Part shown: positions 1-15,600 of the stretch, piece after piece
Layout of the letters: every line of letters begins with the position of its first letter
Numbering within the stretch: position 1 is the stretch's first letter
Assembly: GCA_019096065.1 (NCBI GenBank)
Contig: JAGUCH010000007.1
Location: 6,904,501-6,968,500, forward strand
Reading direction: 5' to 3'
DNA from: Paracyclopina nana
Taxonomy: Eukaryota; Arthropoda; Copepoda; Cyclopoida; Cyclopettidae
Length of the DNA: 64,000 bases
Program-made: the position numbers and the translations under genes
Notes under the pieces: model-generated
Told to the model about the DNA's origin: nothing
What the model saw: only the letters and a program-made list of their open reading frames with translations
Database searches by the model: none

Positions 1-340
1 CGAGCCCCCTTTTTTTCTTCATCTTCCAAAGAGCAACAAAGTCTCTTCGGTCATGGACCTGTGAGTATCGACTGAATTCCTCAGATGGAGTATGTACAAC
101 CAATTCGTTTATTGCTAAGCTCCATTTACATGTCCATCGAGAGATATTACTTTGCCACTTGATTTCAGTTGACGGAACTGAAATGTTAACGGGATGATGG
201 CAATTGAGACTCATTAACTTGGAATTTGATTCAAATAAGTTACTGCACCAAAAAAATCTCTCAATTGGCGAAAATTAAAAAAATCGCTAAATAAAAAATA
301 GCTAATTGCATGAAAACTTTAGAAAGGCCGGGAACATTGA

Positions 341-601
341 TCACAGAGATGTGCTTGGCTGTTGGGCACTATTTTCATTTGGTGGCGTCAAAGATTTGGT
401 GGATCCGTTCGAAGATGATGAAGATGTCATCTCATTGTGGCAGTGGACACAATGTAAACAAATTGGACATGATCCAATCTTTTTGGCCAAAGCAGCTTTG
501 AACTTGAGGACTGAACCAAGGCTCATCTTCATGGTTGACACCAGGTGATCTTCCTTGAGGAGCACCAAAGTACTTCCATCAATATCTTGCTCGCGAAATT
601 G
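341..601 (-). CDS. Terminal exon: C-terminal half of SAM domain and Cys/Ser-rich tail
   Basis: The exon opens after a TTGCAG acceptor with QFREQDIDG and encodes the helices LLKEDHLVSTM and SLGSVLKFKAAL, completing the SAM domain begun on 2851-2383. A short tail follows with CPICLHCVHC, a serine run and a stop at 341-343. The Cys spacing is not a recognised zinc finger. Phase 0 on both sides of the intron supports the join. Confidence 0.85.
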   Translation of the reverse strand, partial: QFREQDIDGSTLVLLKEDHLVSTMKMSLGSVLKFKAALAKKIGSCPICLHCVHCHNEMTSSSSSNGSTKSLTPPNENSAQQPSTSL

Positions 602-3600
602 CTGCAATCAAAATTATGAACATTAAAGGCACTTGACAATTCTGGCCTTTATCAGTGATCACAACAAATGAGCTCTGGGCATCATCAGTTGGGCTATTTG
701 AAAGGTCAAAAGATCAGCCACAGCTTTAATATGCCCTAATGGCTTCAAGACGACAGTGTAATGCTACCATCATGGCTACTCAACATTCCTTTCTGGAAAT
801 TCAAATTGAACCGTTTAGCTGGTAGGGTGATGCAAAAAAAGCAGGAAATACCACTTGCTCTGAAATATTTTCCAAATGGGAGCAAAGGTCAGCTTGGGTT
901 CAAATTACAAATCCAGACCTAAAATTTAGAGTTATTTAGCTAAACAAAGCATTAAAAGATATTGCCTAGTTCCATTTTTCAAAACAAAAAGTTTTTTTTA
1001 ATAAGTTGTTCTTTGATTTTAGAGTCACCCTTTTTTTGAGGTGCATCACTAGTTTCAATTATGGGAAATGACCCGACAAAAGTTAATGCTGAGCCATTAA
1101 TAATCAAGAAAAAAATTAGTCAAGGACCCACACACTGAACTCATGTACATAAAGAGGAGCTCAGCTGAGAAATTCCAATGGTGGGTGATGCAAAAGTCTG
1201 GTTGGTGCTGGACCACTTTTCATGCTTGCTACTAACAATTTTTGACGCCTTCAGGCATCGAGCAGAAGCTTTCATTATTACCATCATCATCTTTGAGGTA
1301 TGCAAAGAACCATAACATGTGCTATGTATCACAAAGCGGTGAAGAAACCTGGCAAAAGGGGCTGAAATAGGCCACTTTCATTTAAAGTTATTAATTTGGA
1401 GCGCTTTTCAAAAAGTGCGCAAAAAGTTTTCGATACTTATTAACTTTAGACTTTAGAGTTTCAAAGCAAATCAAAAAAAAAAATCAAAAATCAAAAGCTT
1501 ACCAAAAAGTTTCAAACATTTTTTTTTTGCTATATTTTTCTTTTTGATTTTCATTTTTTCATTTTTTTGTCCAAAAAAATTGAAGCGTAAATAAAACTTT
1601 GATGCTCAAAACTAAGTAAATATCGAAAACTTTTTTCTTTTTTTGGCATTTTTTGAAAAGTGCTCCAAATTAATAACTTACAATTAAAGTAGCCTACTTT
1701 AGCACATTTTGACTAGTTTCTTCACCACTTTGTGCCACATAGCACATGTTATGGTTCTTTGCATGCCTCAAAGATGAAGATGGTAATAATGAAAGCTTCT
1801 GCTCGATGCCTATATATAGATGACAAGGGCCTGCTTCGAAATATGAAGTTAGTAAGGTTTTGGTATTCAAGCTGTACGACACGAGTTTTGGTCAAGCCTC
1901 TCTCTCATTTTGAAAGGTATGCAAACTGCTCATAATAAAGGCCATTTTTCATCAATTTTAGATTAACCCTTTCATGCCCTGAAGATTAAGGGCCATTTTT
2001 CGCCACCAAACAGCTTCTGAGGGGGAGAAAGTTCATCAAAGTCGATCGATTTAAAGGGCCTGGGGTGACTTGGGGAAAATAGCTTGACCCCAAATTTGAC
2101 CCCTCAGCCACAGTGGGAGGCCTCTTGATTACTTCATAGAAACCTGTGGTCATCCATAGACATCTACTGATTTCAAATGTGAGAATTCCAGGGCGGAGGA
2201 ACAATAAATGTTTGAAAAATGCCTCTTGGCCAAATGTGAAAATGGAGATCAGCAGCTTTGATAATTTGCTAAAAGCCAACATGGCCCAGTTCACCTGACT
2301 CAAGATTTGGCCCCAATCTGTCACTTGATTGAGCAACCATCCAGGCATCAAAATTACTCTAAAATCAAAGATATGTGTTTACCTCTACAAAAGGCTGACA
2401 AAGCTCCACAGAGCTCACAAATTGGCACACATCTTCCACACTCCACAGCTTGACTTCTTTAGCTTCATGTGAGCAAGGGGACACCAAATTGCACAGAGAT
2501 GTTGATTCACTCCTGCTTCTTTTTGGGGATGGAGAAGAAGAGGTCAAATCCAGGGCATCAGCTGCCTCTTTTTTACGTTTCAAGTCCTTTTGTTGTTGCT
2601 GCTGCAGCTGCTGTTGCTGAGCATTCCTCATCATGCTGAGAATGGCATGCTGAGTTTGTGTCATTTGGTCTAGTAGGAGGTGTTGGGGAGGGCGAAAAAA
2701 GGGGAACCCAGGGAAACTGGCTGGGACTGGAGGCAAGTCAGCTGTTTGTTTACTTTTGTTGACCGGTATGCTGACCCCTGAAGCAGCCAGAGCAGCCAAG
2801 GGAAAAGCGTGGCCAGGCAACACAAATGGGGATGATCCATTTGGTGCCAAGCTGAAAAAAGCAAACAAAAACCCAATTGAGTATTTCAAAAGCTATCAAA
2901 TGTAAAGAAGGGAAGTCATTTATAGATGAAAAAGTAGCATTATATAAAGGTTTTTTTCTTACTCTTTATTGGTGTTCTGGTTGTATTTGGCCGCAAGGGA
3001 TCGCATAAAATCGCTGTAATTTCGTCCCATCATTTGCTCCATTTGCTTGAAGGCCGCAGAGCTGTTTCTCCTATTGTCCATCACCAAATCAGCATTACTT
3101 TTCTGGTCATGCTCCGGATGATGAAGATGATGATGATCTTGCTCTGCAAAAGTAAAACAGGGTGGGGTTCATCTCAAAGCCAGATCTAGTGCAGTTTTCT
3201 TTTTATGGCCCTTCAGGGCTCTAAAATAATCAGCCATATTCACCAGGTGTCCCATCACTGGTGACCCAAGTCTCATTTGCAGGGCCCCTCGATGAATTAA
3301 TTTCATTATAGTACGATTCTAGGTCATCTAGTAATCTATTATCGCCAGCAACAAAAAGAGTGGCATCCACGTGGGCCAGGCTTCAAGACATATCTGGGCT
3401 GGTATACACATATACTTCATGAATAAGAAGCCAGGCTCGATGCCAACTCGATGGCAAAATCTTGTCGAATACAAATGTGCTACTTTTGTCCTTCGTTTCA
3501 GTTGAGTGGACTGAAAGTAAAATCGCATGAGCACAATTGTATTTCATTACTTTCCAATTACATTTGTCAGAGTTGTTTTGTCAAAGGAGTGAGTTGCACG

Positions 3601-6600
3601 ACAAAAAATGACGAATAGTGTTAAAACTTGAAATAGCGTTAGATAAACATGGCATCATGAAATTGGGGATTTCATGATGGAGTTGAGCCTGGGTATTATG
3701 TGGGTCAAATGGCCTCTAAAAGAAGGTAGACTAGCGCGTGCCACTAATTATAATCCCAGTCAAGAACCCCTTTTTCTCCGCCCCAGCTTCGAACAAAAAC
3801 ATTCAGCTCATGCATCAAATTTAGGGGTCATGTTGTAAATAAGATCTCGGCCACAAAGCCACTCGCCACCGTGTCAAATGATGCATCACTGCTCAGTAAC
3901 GGGTCACGAATTTCTCGCTTTGAAATGACTTGGTCAAAGTCACGCCCCAGCTAGTATTACCTATGCCTTTACTTACTGGTTGGCATCAAGTGGCGTTCAT
4001 CTATTATTAAAATCTAATCGTCTAACTATTACCTTTTTTTTGTCGTGAAGCTCGCCTTTTCTACAAAACAACCCATACAAATCAAATTGAAAAGTAGCCT
4101 TACTCAATTGTCATCCGGAGATTTTAATTTCAGTCCACTAAACTGAAATTTGGCACAAAAGTTCAAAGTTTCTTATCGACAATATTTTTTCATATCGCAT
4201 GCATAATCATTACAGTCTATTGTTGCGAATGATTTAAACCCAGCATTTATCAAGGATCGGTCCATCCAATGACAAAGGAAGTGGGTCAAGTTTCCTCTTA
4301 AATGTGCAACAATAATGCACACAAGTGTATTTTCCAAATGGCAAAAATTGGTATACTTTCTTGCCATAAATCTCACAACAGGCAAAGTTTTTGAGATAGA
4401 GAAGCGTTGAAAATTAGCCATGAAATGAGCGGTGAGCTTCACAAAAAGGAGCCAAGTAGCAAGATATTCTGAATGTCAAGTTTTGAGATGGTGGAACATT
4501 GCAGCAGACATAGCAAAACATCCAGCCTTTTTGGCACGTGAGCAGCTCCAAAGCTTGCTTTCAATGTCATGTCATGCTGGAGAAACTCAGACAAAAGCCA
4601 TTTCAAGGCATATCATTGCAAGCTTGGCAGACTGCACTGCCTACAAAAACAGGGTGTCTCAACATGAATTTGGGAGCAAGAAAATCACACTTTACCTTTA
4701 GTTTACCTAGTTGAGAAATTCAAAAAAATTGACGATGTTTCTCCCTTTGAACAACTTTTTTTGGCAACCAATCTTGTTGAAAACAAATGAGCAAGCAATG
4801 AGACTCTTTTGTGATCTCTCTGTTTAATTTTCAGTGTGCAAAACTGAAATATAGAGCAAAAGTTGAATTTGCTCTGCGTCAAAAAAAAATTTGTGATGAA
4901 AGATCATGGCTTTTGATCAGCAATGAAGAATGCAAGATTGAATAGGCAAAAAGAAGCTGGCTTATCAAGGCTCAGTATCTTGACTGGTACTCAGTAAAAG
5001 CTGAGCCACCCCTTGGCCAAAGGGGGCCACCTCCTTCATCATGGGTGGTATGGTAGTGATGGTAATTCAGTGATGAAATCCTACCTGTACAGGAATATTA
5101 ATCACCTCCAGATCCCACAGCATTGGATGCAAATAATTAGGCCATTAGCTGGGCTTTAATTACCCCAGCTGCATAGGAAAAGAAGCCAGGAGAAAAATGT
5201 GGGATAAGTTTATTAATGGATTAAAAATTGCTGGGTATTTAGCATTGAAGCTGGACACTGACAAATGCCCAAGAATGTCAGTCAGAAGCACAGTGGGCTC
5301 AACAACCCTCTCAAGATCTCAGCATGACACATTGAATTCCACTGTGGGGCTCTCCAGCCCCTAAAAATCCTCTTTTCAATGAAAAAACCCAAAGTCAGCT
5401 CAAGCCAATTTGGAAATTTTAAGTAATTTGGCTTAAAAGTTTTATTATAGCAATTGATAAGTAAATCTGCTCTAAATTCATTACCTGAGTGTTAGTTTGA
5501 CACTTGAGAAATGTCCAGTGATTTCAACGCCCGACAATTGCTATTATTGCAGTTTTCCGTCAGCTGACCACTCTGTGTGTTATTGGTTTGAAACTAAAGC
5601 AGAGCTTTGGCGAGCGCGAGTAAACTGCCAAAACGTACGGAAGTCCACTCATTCTATAGTTCATTCAATTTAACAAAAATTGCCTTTATCGTGTAAATTT
5701 CCTTTTTAATAACATAAAACAATTTTGACGATATTTTCATTGGTGCATTTCAAAAGTGATTTGATGGCCATCAACATGATTGAAAACAAATGACTTAATA
5801 ATAAGACATGTTGAGTATTATTCAATTCAACAAAAAATGTGTTAATCTCATAAATTTCGCTTAAAATAACATAAAATAATTTTGACAATATATCCTTTCA
5901 TGTTTTCAAAAGTTACATCTACATAATTGAAAACAAATGGCTTTAGTTCAATTTAACAAATATTGCTTTACTCTAATGAATTTCCTTTAAAGAGTAAATT
6001 TCATTCTACCAAACTGAATCTAGAATTGAAAGATACTCAACTTGTCTCATTATTTAGCCATTTGTTTTCAATTATGTTGCAGACCAAAAAATCACTTTGG
6101 TAATGCATAAATAAAAACATCGTAAAATTATTTCAATTTATTTTAAAGGGATTATTGCGAGTTGGAACAGATGGATTGATGAGTTATGCTTTAAAAAATA
6201 CTTTAAAGGGCTTTGATTAGCAGAAGGCATTTTCATGATGTACCTTCATTAGAGTTGAAGTTTATTGGCTATGTAAAACTTTGACCAACTGTTGTCAAAA
6301 CAGTTGTTATTGCCAAGCACCGTTTTTTCATGCACGGAATTTCTTTTATATGATGGAAAGCAATTTTCGCATGTATAATTCAGTTTACCAATTCGTCTCA
6401 GTTCATATTACTACACATGTATAAAAGCTCTGACGTTTAACTTTATCAAGTGACACACATTATAAAGTATTTTATAAGGTGTGTTGCTCCTCTGTTACAA
6501 TGATATTGTCCAAGAAGTAAATCCGATTGCAGAAAAATGAGAAAAAATCCCATGTATGGGGATCGAACCCAGTACCCCAGGATCAGGAATCCAGCGCTCT

Positions 6601-9600
6601 ACTTTCTGAGCTTCCATTACAGATAGAAAAAATTGCTGTTAGAATTTCCTTTTATTCTTCTTCCAAGGTTAGCTAAGCATAGTAGAAGAGTAGAGTCTCT
6701 ATCAGCGATACCTGACAAAAATTTATCTAACAGATCTTTAAGCTCCAAAAAGTGCCAAATTCAAAATGCACAATTTTTAATTGATTGAATAACGCTTTCA
6801 ACTACTCTTGCCCTACTGAGGGCCTCTCAACCCAAGCCTTCAAAGTAATGGATCAGATGCTAAGTCAAGATTGCATGGTCTGGTAACTTCATTTACATTT
6901 GAAAATTACTTTCCATCATATAAAATCGTATATATATGTAAACTAATTATAAAACAGGCTAACAAAATATCTGAGCTCATTTTGCAAAGTAAAAATCTCG
7001 TAGCATTACTTGGCTCTCGCAAGCTCGAGCCCGCAAAAATGCCACTCGATTTTCACTTTACAAAATTTGCTCAGCTATTTTATTAGCTTGTTTTATAAAT
7101 TGTTTACATATATAAATAGATATAATTGTAGCTCTTTTTTGCTCAAGGATGGCAAACAATAAAAGAGAGAAGGGCTGTAAAAAGTGGAGTGGTGACACTT
7201 GATGTCTCAGTCTCACTATGCCAAGGCTGGACATTTGGCAATAATGCCCCTCAAAAAATCCTTTTCATTTTCATATGCCAAGTTAGGTTAAAGCCTGAGT
7301 TAATCAAAATTAAAGTAGGAGGAGTATAAAATTGGATTAAATTAGGTTTTTTTGTTTTGTAATTTTATGAATTTTATAAAATAATATTAGCTAAATATCC
7401 AGCCTGCATAGGTAACTGCAATGCCTTGAGACAAGTTGGGACATCAACAATCTTGACTTTATCTCTGTTGGACCTTCTGAGATTACAAAAAAGCCTGCTG
7501 TGCCATGGTAAACAAAACCAGTTCAGCTGAATTATGTGCTCCTTTGAATGGATTTCCAACAACAGCCCCCTTTTAAAACAGCTTAAGGCCCTGCTCACCT
7601 GCTCCATAAAGCACGATACTTACAAAAACCATCGAAGAAAAACAGCGCATACAAGCCACTTTATATCAATTTTTTACCATTTTTCCACCGTAATAGGCTT
7701 TATTGTGTAGCAGTAGAAAACCCCATCGTACTTTCAAGCAAGTTTAGCTGATTTGATATCATCGACATTTTTCCAAAATGTCAACCATGGCATGCAGCTG
7801 AGCAGGTCCTCAGAGATTTCGATGATGTCGTGGCTGAGGCAAAAGTACCAAAGCCACCTACTGAGACATCCATCATCATGGAAGCACGCATTTATTGACG
7901 TGAGCTGCTGCTGCTGAGAAGAGCAACTTACAATACGATTTTCTGTCACAAAAAAGGCAACCACATTACTACTAGATTTGAAACTGTAACAACATCTGCT
8001 GCTCGGAAAATCTGCTGCTGCTGTGCAGATTTGACGAGAGTTGGCTTCTGATTAATCTGAGGCTACGTTCAGCTGCATGAAATGGTCGACATATTGATAA
8101 AATTACGATGTGAAAAATATGCAAAACTTGCTTGAAGTTACGATGGGATTTTCCTCTCTTCCACATTTGAGCCTAAATTGGTGAAAAAATGGTGCAAAGT
8201 TGACACAAACTGGCTTGAAAATGCTGCTTTTTTAACTCTTTACGCATTATATCGTATTATCAAAGCGAACGCTTCAATAACATTAAAATGTTAATATATT
8301 AATTTTATGTGATTAAGATGAACTTATGTCTTAAAAATTACTATGAAATATGCAAGATTTTCAACTTTATCGCACAAGAACAGCAAATTCAAGCCATGTT
8401 TTACTTATTTTTTCGCATTTTACAACCAAAATTGGCTTAAATTGATCCAAAAAGGAAATCTCGTTGTACTTGCAAGCAATTTTGAATCATTTTCTACAAT
8501 GATATTTTGCCAAAATGTGGGCTCTTTTACTTAGCTGAACACGGCCTTTAAGCATTATAAAAAAGTTTATCTATTTTAGAAATGGCCAACTTTGGCTGTA
8601 TGTAAGCACAGGGCCATTTGTTAAAGCTCAGTTCCTGTTATCGATTTGTAACAAGATGTTGTTTTCCTTTTCTTGACCACAGTAGGAGACTACGTTTTTC
8701 TATTTCACCTTTTTTCAGACGATTGCTTCAAAAGGGAAGTTATCGCAATTTACAGCCCTAGGAAGGAAATGGAGCTTCCCTAAATTCGGAAGATACTAAA
8801 ATTATTCGCTTTTATGGCTCATCATGGAACGTGGACAATTTGGAGCACACACAAAGAATACAAGGCATAAATTAGTACCGTTTAAAATGGACAATTTTGC
8901 TATAATAAAACGTTGCATAACCTTCAAATAAAAATTCAGCCAATTTAGGCCTCATTAACAAGTTTCCAAAATAAGCGACATTTTGGCTCAAAATAGCGAA
9001 TTCAAGCCAATTTCCATGGATTTTTCCACATTTTCCGGCCAAAATTGGCTGGACTGCAGAAGAAAAGAAAATGCAATTGTACTTCCCAGCCATTTTAAAT
9101 CATTTTTCACATCGATATTTTGCCAAATTGTCAACCATCTTTGGCAGCTGAACGCAGCCTTATTAATTAGATATCATAACAAGCGTACATTCAAAAAATG
9201 GGCAGACAAATGGCTTTTAAAGCACTAACCTAATAAACCATACAATTAACATCGAACATTTATGCCACACAAAAGTTCGATTAGAATTCAGCCAATTTAG
9301 GCCTCATTAACAAGTTTCCAAAATAAGCGACATTTTGGCTCAAAATAGCAAATTCAAGCCGTTTTCCATGGATTTTTCCACATTTTCCGGCCAAAATTGG
9401 CTGGACTGCAGAAGAAAAGATAACGCTGTTGTACTTCCCAGCCATTTTAAATCATTTTTCACATCGATATTTTACCAAAATGTCAACCATCTTTGGCAGC
9501 TGAACGCAGCCTTATCAATTGCTTACATTCCAAAAATGGGTGGACAAATGGGTTTTTAAGCACTCTCCACTAACCTAATAAGCCACATAATTAACCTCGA

Positions 9601-12600
9601 ATATTTCAGTAAAGTTCGTTGAATGCATCATCATCCATTCTCACCATTTTAGACAAACAAAGCTAAATTACCTGTTTACACTTCCATTTTTGTAGAGAAA
9701 AGTGGGAAAAAGGAGGAGCCCAAAGAGCAACGATTTTTTTCCCAACTTCCCCTCAAAAATCGATTCCAACCCTAAATCATCTAGAAAAAAATTGTATCCT
9801 GGGAAACCTTCAGATTATTATTTTTACCTTGTTTTGCGGTGTGTGTCAAATAAAAGCTCGTTTGAACAATACGTCACCGATTAGCTGAAGTTATTAAAGC
9901 GTGAGTGGAGTGGTGACAGGGGCAAAATTGAGGGTTTCCTTTGAGCAAAAGGACACAAACCCAAAATCTGGGAAACAACGGAAGTGGTTGAATACACCCC
10001 ATAAAGTAGACACCACCTCAAAAGTCATTCATTTGCTGCTGTCCCTTCTCCCAATGCAAATCATAATTTAGGAAATCTCCCCAAAACGAAGCCAGGAAAT
10101 CCTCTTTAACTTAAGCAGCTTGGAAGCACGCAAGCAAAGTCATTCAGCCATCAAAAAGAGGAGAAAATTGTGATATCAAGGATTTCTAGTAAGATTAATT
10201 GATGAACAGATTGAGTTATGGCGATTACCATTAAAAGACCCCATTTCATCGTTGTAACATAGAAGAAAATTATGGAGTACTTGAGTAAAAGAGGCTGGAT
10301 GTTTCACAACAGAATATCAAGTTGTTTTAAGCGCTGTTAAGTATCAAAGTGGAAAAAATCTTGACGTAAAGAAATTTCATGCTTCGAGGTTTACTCTCAG
10401 TTTTGAGGACTGATCTAGAATTTGTGAGATGACAATCGAGTCTCAGCACAAAGCAATTTGCTAAGAAAGGATTAGTCCGTCAAAAAATTTTTTTTTTTAT
10501 TTCAATTCTGAGTACATTTGAGAATTGGAGCGCTCCAGTGAAATGTCCAGCCTGACAAGTTCATTTTAGCAGAAGAAGACATCGCATTGTCAAAAAAAAT
10601 AAGTGAGATCCCATGAGAACGGATGTGTGTTTTACTGCACTGGAGCTTAGAATGTTCTGCATCAGTGATTCTTCTCGAACATCCATGCTGCTCTCAGCAA
10701 AAAGCAAAAAGAATTTTTACTCTGACCTGATAGATCATGACCCCAAGATACTCTTTTTAAAAGGGTTTTTGACCCATTTGATCCCACCCGCTGAGTTCAT
10801 CAACGAATATTGCCTCCTATCACAAACGAACGCCTCGAAAAGAGCATTCAGCTAAGTGCTGCGTTCATCTACGAGGTTTTGACGAAACCAAATTTTTTGA
10901 CGCTTTCATCCTTCCAAAACAAATTGGATTGTAACGCGACTCGATTGGCATCTTGCAAATTCGTTTTCAGTTTGCGAAACTGAAAAGCAACACAAGAGTT
11001 GCAAGTTTCTTTGCGTCAAGATTTTTCCACATACATGAGCTGGGCCATCGACGAAAGTGCATCAAAAGAGAATTTCGAGTCAGTGGGGTCACACTATTGA
11101 CTACTGGCTCGTGGTGTGGTAGAAGAGCCCCGACATTTTGAAGTGCATAATTGGAATTCGCCATGATGAAACTTCTTTAATTAGCAACATTAATTAATGG
11201 CCTTTTTTGTCCATCTTTTTCCTCAGGCCTTGAGGTCAATTATTCTGCCTCATTAGACCAGGCTGGGTAAGTAGTGACAATGACAAAACCGGAGTTGGTT
11301 AATTCGAATCGTGGCATGCCAAGCCTGACCTCAAAGGTCTGACCTTTTGACACTTCTCAGCGGGTAGGAAAACGAATCATCATCGGCTTTTGTGATCACT
11401 CAAAGGTGAAAAAAGGTCCCCAACGGCCTTAAGAAATATTCAACGGTTCCACCATGTTGCAGTAAAAATAACAATCAAAATTTAATTTTTCCACCATGCC
11501 CATGATTCTGTTGCATGTCTGGCTTCACTTATCCCCTTTTACGATATTTCAGCTCCATATTTTTGATCAGCACAGCCAAAGGCTTTGGTAACAGTTATGA
11601 TTTGAGCCAATAGCCTTTTTTCTCTGTGGTCCAAAACTCCTACTTGTAGATATCTATGAGGGCAGCAGTTCCAGGGTGGAAAACCCTTTCATTAGAGCAT
11701 CATTTTCAGCAAAACACGTGCTTTGTGGCCATAGAAATTACATGCTTTAGGAGGACAGATTGGCCCCTACCACAACCAAAGAAAAAAAACCTCAGGAAAT
11801 GGTCAAAAAAAGCCATTTGACGGCTTTTCGAATTTTACAACAGTTCAACTCACACTTGAACATCGATCCATGTTTGCTGCAACTTTTCATTATTAGTCGA
11901 CAAGACATCGAGTGTCACACAAGTGGTTACCAAATACAATCTTTCAAAAAGCCTCAATGGCGTCTCCAACTTTGCAATTCATTTTTGTAATCGAGACAAA
12001 GGGTGACAATCCCGCTTCGTCATAGATTGAACTTTGATGATGATGAGGCTCTGGTACTAAAATGGTAATGAGACATTGTGAAGACTTTGGTATAGTAATA
12101 ATAATCTCTGGAAGCTCTTTTCTCCAGGGGGTCCACGGTGCCGAAAATCCGATTCCTAAAGGTTAGTTGGTGTGGCTCCAAGTCCATCTATTATACCAGT
12201 CTCAAGTTTGACCTTTTGACCCTGCTCTCGGCGTGGTGTTGCCCCAAAGCCAAAAACGTTTCGGGACCCTCAATCAACTTTACTTCTGAAGAAACGAAAG
12301 AGGCGTGAGCAGTTGGGAACCCTCGAGGAAAATGAGTTTTCCTTCTTCTCAGTACTACCAAAAGCATCATCGAGCAGACTATTAGCCATCATCATTTCGA
12401 ATCTGGTACAAAAAGTATTCCCAACTTTGTAAACATCCTTCGAGCTTTGTCCAAGATTGGAGTTGACAACCACTGACGCGTCAACGCATGACTTGTCCGA
12501 CAGAACATGATATGTCGAAGCAAACATGGATCCATGTCCAAGTGTGAGTTGAGACAACGAAAAGTACGAAAATAGCGCTTGCAACTATTCGCACAAAAAG

Positions 12601-15600
12601 GCTTCGAACCCTGGCCAACATGCATGAAATCAATTAAATGGCCAATACTCTCAGCTCATCTAAGATGTGTAACCGAGATTCATAAATAAGTAGTGCTACA
12701 CCCCAGCATATTAATGCAGCAGGGAAACGCCCATAACCGTGCCCAGCTGATGAAGAGGAGCAGCAAAAAGGCCACTTTTTAAAGCCTACCATTATTTCCA
12801 TTGGTGATTGGGTGTCCAGAATGGTCTTCAGCAATGTTGGAGGCATTCTTCAAATGTTGGGAATGGCGAGCCCAAAGGGCTGCTGCAGCGGCTGATGTCA
12901 AAGAGGGGCTGGAATTCACTTGACCTGGCCTCTGAGTCAACAATGAGCCTATGATGCTTGATGTCAACTTGTGAGGAGAATTGGAGCTGAAACAATCATC
13001 AAGATCTCAAAAAATGATTACCAAGGATTGAATATTAATTAACAATTAAATTATGCTGAAATACTCACTGCTCTGATCTGTCTTCTTCTTCAGAAGGACT
13101 TGGATCTTTGGTGATGATTGCATTGTCCAGCATTTCAGTATTTGATGATGTTGGATGGCTCTGAAACAATAATAGGTAGGAGAGTTCAATCAAGACCAAG
13201 AGATCCAGAACTTTAGATAAGAAAATGCACCTACAACAAGAAAAGATGGCTACTCTGCTACACAGCAGGGTTCGCGACCTCTTCTTCTTCGGCTACCAAA
13301 ACGTTTTAAGTAGCTGCTGCTACATAGTGCAAAATCTCATTTGTAGAATCCGATTACACTCTTGGATTTAATCCAGCCTCCCGGTTCCCAAATAAGCAAA
13401 TCAAGGGTTTTTGAGGTCTTTTCAGTATGGGGGTGCGTTACTTCAAAAAGGAACAACTGTGAGCAAGGCTTCTTTTTTCAGTTAACGCCCACCCCCTAAA
13501 TGGAAAAGCTCTCAAAAAGCCACATTTTGTTTTTGTGCTCAAATTGGAGATGTAGTAATAATTCAGTCAAAGTAATAAGCCAAGTTTAACCTGTCAATCT
13601 ACAGCTAACTTTTGATTTTGGCTTTAAAAAAATGACATAAGTGTTTGGCTTTCATGTTCAGCCTTCCAAACTGAAAACAAAACTGAGAGACAACAATCAA
13701 GTCTCATTAGTCAGCTATTTGTTTTGAAAAAGTTGCTAAGCCAAAAAAATGCTTTAAAAGCAACAACAAAAACTAAATTAACTTTTAAAGCACTAAAAAC
13801 TAAGCTAAATGAAGAGTTTGATTTTAGAGCATTTTTCCACGAATACTTTTCCCACTTTGTAATAACATGGCCGAGTTTTGCATAGCCTTAACAAGTGGTT
13901 TGGCAAAACCCAAGAATCATGATGATGGCGTGCCATTAACAAAGATTAAAGAACTCCACTTTTGAGATTGTGGCCAGAGATTTGGCAACTGAGATAACGT
14001 GTCAAAAGGTGCTCTTTGTCAAGACCCGAGCTTATTTTAATCCAGCTGGAAACAGTGTGAAAGTGATAAAAAATGATCAAAGTGAGTCAACGACTGTGAG
14101 AACGAGTGTCCAGTTTGCTAGTTACGACTTGACCTCACTCTGACCTCAGCTCAAAAGAAATTCCTTAGCTACTGTGCAACTAATAGCCAATGCACACAGG
14201 CATAATTCAAATGGACCCTCATAACCATCAAAAGCCAGGGAAGAGCTCATTTTTCTCTCTCATACATAAATATGCCTGGCATTTTATTTTCAGCAAAGTA
14301 GTTTATGAAGTCATGTCAGCAAGGTTTCGCCCCATTGTGCCCCAAAACGTGGAGCATCTAAAGAATGTTTTTGTCAGCTGCTGAGAGCCACTGTGTTCTG
14401 CCTTGTCATCACGTACCGCTACTACTGAGAGTCCCAACTCAAATCTAATGTGACGTTCATCTACTTTGATTCAGTCCAGTTAACGAAGAAATAATTATTT
14501 TGTAAACGACTTTTTTGTTTCCTATCACATTGCTACTGAGCGTTCCAACTCAAATCTAATGTGACGTTCATCTACTTTGATTCAGTCTAGTTAACGACTA
14601 AAGAATTATTTCGTTTACGTCTGTTTTGTTTCTTATCACATTGCTACTGAGCGTTCCTACTCAAAACTATTGTGACGTTCATCTACTTTGATTCAGTCTA
14701 GTTAACGATTAAAGAATTATTTCGTTTACGTCTTTTTTGTTTCTTATCACATTGCTACTGAGCGTCCCGATTCAAATTGAATTTGATGTTCATCTGCTAT
14801 AATTCAGTAGAGTTAACGACTAAAATTTTTTTGAGTTAACATATTTTTTGTTTCACATTGTATTGCTTATGATAGTCCCAACCCAATTATAATGTGACGT
14901 TCATCTACTTTGATTCAGTCCAGTTAATGAATAAATAATTTTTTGTTAACGTCTTTTTTGTTTCTTATCACATCGCTACTGAGCGTCCCGACTCAAATTG
15001 AATTTGATGTTCATCTACTATAATTCAGTCTACTTAACGACTAAAACATTCTTGGGTAAACATATTGCTTTATATCGTATTGCTTATGAGAGTCCCAACT
15101 CAAATCTAATGAGACGTTCATCTACTTTGATTTATTTCAGTTAACGAATAAATAATTTTTGGGTTAACTTAAATTCTTGGTTTAACATCTTTTTTGTTTC
15201 ATATCGTATTTCTTATGAGAGTTTTTACTCAAATCTAATGTGATGTTCATCTACTTTGATTCAGTCCTGTTAACGAATAAAGAATTCTTGGGTTTACATA
15301 TTTTTTGTATAATCTCGTATTGCTACTGAGCGTCCCAACTCAAATATAATGCGATGCTCACGTACTTAGATTCAGTCTACTTAAAGGAATTCTTGGGTTG
15401 ACTTCCTATTTGTTTAGGGCCTGTTCACCTGCTTATTATGGCCGTTATTTTGGCAAAAAATTGGAGAGAAATACTGAGAAACTGAGAATTTTTATATTGG
15501 TGTAGGATGGCTTTTGGTACCAATATACCGATTCCGAAGTCAAAATCTGAAAAATGATTTTACAAATACCACATATTTGCAAATTTCATCATAATATCGC

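Larger units (their letters stand above)
3144..12789. other. 9.6-kb repeat-filled intron of the SAMD11-like gene
   Basis: No convincing exon was found. The intron contains a tRNA-like sequence (6548-6622), MITE copies of the family with the core CAAATTCAAGCC (8340-8560, 8933-9163, 9285-9515), an inverted-repeat element (11790-12612) and short TTTCAGT...ACTGAAA palindromes (about 3490, 4127, 4835, 10964). Confidence 0.6.
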
